A stretch of 64,000 bases of DNA from Streptomyces coryli (GTDB taxonomy: Bacteria; Actinomycetota; Actinomycetes; Streptomycetales; Streptomycetaceae), in assembly GCF_011044975.1 (NCBI RefSeq), contig NZ_JAAKZV010000002.1, positions 1 through 64,000 of the forward strand. Direction: 5' to 3'. This document shows, in pieces, positions 61,360 to 64,000 of this stretch (positions are counted from its first letter, which is position 1; the number at the start of each line of letters is the position of its first letter). The notes under the pieces are model-generated. The model saw nothing but the letters and a program-made list of their open reading frames with translations. It ran no database searches and was not told the origin of the DNA. A program made the position numbers and the translations under genes.

Positions 61360-62790
61360 GTGGTGACACCGACGGGAACGGGGGGCGCGTCCGGACCGGG
61401 CGCATCCGTGCACGTGTCCGCACCGAGGGGGGTGGCCGCGCAGGCTGTCCCGGCACAGCGGCGCGGGAGGGCGCGAGCAGCGGCCTCCGTGGTGCTGGGA
61501 ATTGTCGGGACGGGTTCCCCACCGGCCCGGTTACGGCTGGCGGGGCTGATCATGACACTGGTGACGGTGCTCTTCGGAGTACTGCTGGCCACGGCGGTGT
61601 ACGAGCGCCAGACGGCGGCCCGGAATGTGGCGGAGCAGTCCGCGCCGCTCAGCGCGGACGCGGCGGAGATCTACCGCTCGCTGGCGGACGCGGACGCCAC
61701 GGCGGCGGCGGGCTTCCTGCGGGGCAGCAAGGAGTCCCACGCCGACCGCGTCGCCTATGAGGCGAATATCCGCACCGCCTCCCGGCTGCTCGCCAAGGCG
61801 GCGGCCCGTACCGGGGATTCCTTCGCCGCGCAGCGGCAGATCACCATCCTGAACAACGAACTCCCCGGCTACACCGGCCTGGTGGAAGCGGCACGCTCCG
61901 CCAACCGCGAGAACAAGCCGGTCGGCAATTCCTATCTGCGATACGCCTCGGAGCAGATGCGCTCCACCATGCTCCCGGCGGCCGAGGACATGTACCACGC
62001 GGAGACCCGCCGGATGGCCGCGATCCGCGCCGACGCCACCGAGCCTCCCTGGGCGGCCTACGGCGCCGGGCTGCTCGTCCTGGCGGTGATCGGCTTCTAC
62101 TCCTACCGGCTCTACGTGGCCACCAACCGGATACTCAACCTGGGCCTGGTGGCGGCGGCCGGGGCGGTGCTGGCCTCCTTGGTCTGGCTGACGGCAGGCC
62201 ATGCCACGGCCCGCTCCTCGCTGGCGGACTCCGACGCCCACGGCTCGGCCTCGGTGCAGCTGCTGACCCAGTCCCGGATCGCCGGCCTGAAGGCCCGCGG
62301 TAACGAGAACATGGCCCTGGTGGCACGCGGGGAGGGCGCCGCCTATTCCCAGGAGTTCGACTACTGGGCGGGCGCGATGGACGACAAGGACAAGGGCCAG
62401 CGGCTGATGCAGCGCTCCGAGGGACAGGCCGAGGACGAGGCCGGGCGGAAGCTGGTGGCGGACGCCTGGGCGGAGCTGAAGGACTGGAAGCAGCTGCACA
62501 ACCAGGCCCGGAAGCAGGACGACCGCGGCGACTACGACGCCGCCCTGGCCCACACCATCGGCGGGAAGGCCGACGGCGAGACCGTCACGGACACCACCGA
62601 GCGCAGCTTCGCCGCCATGGACCGCAAGCTGGCCGCGGCGGTGGAGCACGAGCAGGAGCAGTTCCAGGAGCAGGCCGAGAGCGGGCGCGGCGCACTCACC
62701 GGACTGCCCGTCGGCGGCGCGGTGCTGTGCCTGCTGGGCGCGGCGGGCGCGGTCCTGGGCATCGGCAAGCGGCTGTCGGAGTACCGGTGA
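61360..62790 (+). CDS. GlnX-like membrane sensor protein
   Basis: 476 aa from GTG 61360 (GGGAGG six bases upstream; 61363 also possible). Low-complexity cytoplasmic start, then membrane helix 1 (about 65-87, LAGLIMTLVTVLFGVLLAT), a helical extracytoplasmic domain with SLADADATAAAGFL, helices 2 and 3 (about 230-290), a second extracytoplasmic domain, and a last helix near the C-terminus. Paired with the following amino-acid-binding protein, it matches GlnX of the mycobacterial GlnX-GlnH-PknG system, which senses extracellular Asp/Glu. No pknG is visible to the right. Confidence 0.75.
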   Translation: MVTPTGTGGASGPGASVHVSAPRGVAAQAVPAQRRGRARAAASVVLGIVGTGSPPARLRLAGLIMTLVTVLFGVLLATAVYERQTAARNVAEQSAPLSADAAEIYRSLADADATAAAGFLRGSKESHADRVAYEANIRTASRLLAKAAARTGDSFAAQRQITILNNELPGYTGLVEAARSANRENKPVGNSYLRYASEQMRSTMLPAAEDMYHAETRRMAAIRADATEPPWAAYGAGLLVLAVIGFYSYRLYVATNRILNLGLVAAAGAVLASLVWLTAGHATARSSLADSDAHGSASVQLLTQSRIAGLKARGNENMALVARGEGAAYSQEFDYWAGAMDDKDKGQRLMQRSEGQAEDEAGRKLVADAWAELKDWKQLHNQARKQDDRGDYDAALAHTIGGKADGETVTDTTERSFAAMDRKLAAAVEHEQEQFQEQAESGRGALTGLPVGGAVLCLLGAAGAVLGIGKRLSEYR

Positions 62791-62828
62791 CCGCCGGGGG
62801 CCGCGGCAGGACGAGGGAGGGGACGGCA

Positions 62829-63881
62829 GTGGGGAACGCAGGCGCAGAGTCCGGCGGTTCGGTACGGGACGCCGCATCGCCGCGCGTCCGGCGCCGCGTG
62901 GCCGGGGGCTGGGCCGCGGTCTGGCTGGCCGCCGCCGCGCTGGTGGCGGTGCCCACGATCAGCGGCGCCGTATCGCAGCAGGCGTCGACGGCGGGAGCGC
63001 GGTCCGCGGAGCAGGCACCGGCGGGGCCGCCGGAACAGGCCCCGCGGCAGCAACCGTCCGCCGGGGGAGAGTGCGACACCAAGGTGAGCCCGGACCCGAA
63101 GAGCGGCAGCCGTAACGGAGCCGCCGTCAAGAAGATCAAGGACCGCGGCAAACTGATCGCCGGGGTGGCGCAGAACAGCTACCTGTGGAGCCACCGCAAC
63201 GCCAAGGGCGATCTGGAGGGCTTCGACATCGACCTGGTCGAGCAGCTGGCCGACGCCCTGCTCGGCGACCGCGGAGCGGTCGAGTTCCGCACGGTCCCGG
63301 TCGATCGCCGCCAACAGGCCCTGGAGGAAGGCGAGGTGGATGTGCTGGTGCAGGCCATGCCGATCACCTGCCGGGCCCTCAAGGGCACCCCGGAGGAACC
63401 GGCCGTGGACTTCTCCAGCCCCTACTTCGAGACCGGCCAGCGCGTGCTGGTCCCCGAGAACTCCGGCATCACCGGCTTCAACCGCACCCTGAAGGGCAAG
63501 ACGGTGTGCACCGCCTACGGCTCCACCGGCTACGAGCTGCTGAGCGGCGACGGCCAGGAGAAGTACGGCGCCTGGATGCGAGGCCGGTCCAACGCCCAGG
63601 ACTGCCTGATGCTGCTTCAGCTCTCCCGCGTGGACGCGGTCCTGACCGACAGCGGTCTCGCCGCGGGCCTGGCCGCCCAGGAGGACGGCTCCCGGCTGGT
63701 CGGCCCGCAGATCGGCAAGGACTCTTACGGCGTCGCGGTCAAGCACGGCGCGGACGACCTGCTGCGGGTGGTCAACGCCACCCTGGAGAAGGCCGGCGAG
63801 AGCGCCTGGCAGCAGAGCTACGACGAGTGGCTGAAGACCTGGCTGGGCCCGGCCGAGCCCCCGGCTCCGCAGTACGGCTGA
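62829..63881 (+). CDS. GlnH-like extracellular amino-acid-binding protein
   Basis: 350 aa from GTG 62829, chosen for AGGGAGGGG six bases upstream; GTG 62787, overlapping the previous stop, would add 14 residues. An N-terminal hydrophobic anchor (GWAAVWLAAAALVAVPTISGA) and Pro/Gln linker precede a type II solute-binding fold: LIAGVAQNSYLWSHRNAKG, GFDIDLVEQLADAL, QRQALEEGEVDVL-like segment, VDFSSPYFETGQRVLV and YGVAVKHGADDLLRVVNA. Two internal Cys (TVCTAYGS, QDCLML) may form a disulfide. Likely the ligand-binding partner of the GlnX-like protein. Confidence 0.85.
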   Translation: MGNAGAESGGSVRDAASPRVRRRVAGGWAAVWLAAAALVAVPTISGAVSQQASTAGARSAEQAPAGPPEQAPRQQPSAGGECDTKVSPDPKSGSRNGAAVKKIKDRGKLIAGVAQNSYLWSHRNAKGDLEGFDIDLVEQLADALLGDRGAVEFRTVPVDRRQQALEEGEVDVLVQAMPITCRALKGTPEEPAVDFSSPYFETGQRVLVPENSGITGFNRTLKGKTVCTAYGSTGYELLSGDGQEKYGAWMRGRSNAQDCLMLLQLSRVDAVLTDSGLAAGLAAQEDGSRLVGPQIGKDSYGVAVKHGADDLLRVVNATLEKAGESAWQQSYDEWLKTWLGPAEPPAPQYG

Positions 63882-64000
63882 GGCCGTGACGGGCGGGGCT
63901 CATGCTCCGTCTCCGTCATTGCCATGACCTTGACAACATTCTAGGGTGTGCGGGAATACATCGTTGTAATGATGATCCGTGGCGCCGAATGCCGCGGACA
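63882..64000. other. right-edge intergenic sequence, relatively A+T-rich
   Basis: No gene found. From about 63925 the A+T content is visibly higher than elsewhere, with TTGACA at 63932 and TAGAAT on the opposite strand, both promoter-like but without a matching partner hexamer at the right spacing. Probably a promoter region for a gene beyond the window. Confidence 0.4.

Noticed and set aside
63932-63937. TTGACA at the right edge as a complete sigma-70-type promoter
   Set aside because: No acceptable -10 hexamer at 16-19 bases; TAGGGT is only 6 bases away.

Overview
The window reads as chromosomal DNA of a high-GC actinomycete, most likely Streptomyces or a close relative. Coding third positions are almost all G or C, GTG starts and ATGA/GTGA start-stop overlaps are common, and the gene families (Rv1733c-like, Acg-like nitroreductase, PspAB, DUF1906, DUF4389, GlnX/GlnH pair) are typical of actinobacteria. 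I see no rRNA, tRNA, insertion sequence, integrase or CRISPR array.

Region 1 (1-7.1 kb) is the right part of a ribosomal-peptide (lanthipeptide-type) cluster. It holds the end of a LanB-like dehydratase that stops before the glutamate-elimination domain, a 75-residue precursor with a Cys/Thr-rich core, a LanC cyclase with its zinc ligands, and two ABC half-transporters. No leader peptidase and no elimination-domain protein lie inside the window, so the cluster must continue to the left.

Region 2 (7.2-60 kb) is a long dormancy/hypoxia island resembling the mycobacterial DosR regulon and the Streptomyces OsdR/OsdK region. It contains a DevR response regulator, two heme-GAF DevS-type sensor kinases, six tandem universal stress proteins, an Rv1733c-like protein, an Acg-type nitroreductase, Hsp20, a GH65 phosphorylase, a degenerate HAD protein, CBS-BON proteins, and a PPOX-fold protein. 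It also carries a complete group 3b-like [NiFe]-hydrogenase operon (L, S, G, B subunits) with HypC, D, E, F and a maturation protease, a GNAT/acyl-CoA-synthetase fusion, GAPDH, pyruvate phosphate dikinase, a sulfide oxidoreductase-TusE-DsrE set, HtpX-PspAB, and a copper ATPase. A recurring inverted repeat, GGGCC-N4-GGCCC, sits about 45-130 bp upstream of most transcription units here. It has the same geometry as the DosR box and is the best candidate for a shared DevR operator.

The genes make sense together as a low-oxygen survival programme. Heme kinases sense O2/NO/redox and DevR switches on the units. The soluble hydrogenase balances NADPH/H2, GAPDH and PPDK adjust glycolytic flux and ATP/PPi, polyphosphate kinase 2 and GH65 handle reserve compounds, and the stress proteins protect the resting cell.

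Region 3 (60.3-64 kb) is unrelated: a Tat-type lipoprotein for glycine-betaine-like uptake on the minus strand, then a GlnX/GlnH-like membrane sensor and amino-acid-binding pair. No pknG is visible before the right edge. Product calls are from reading the sequence and from family knowledge; no database search was run.
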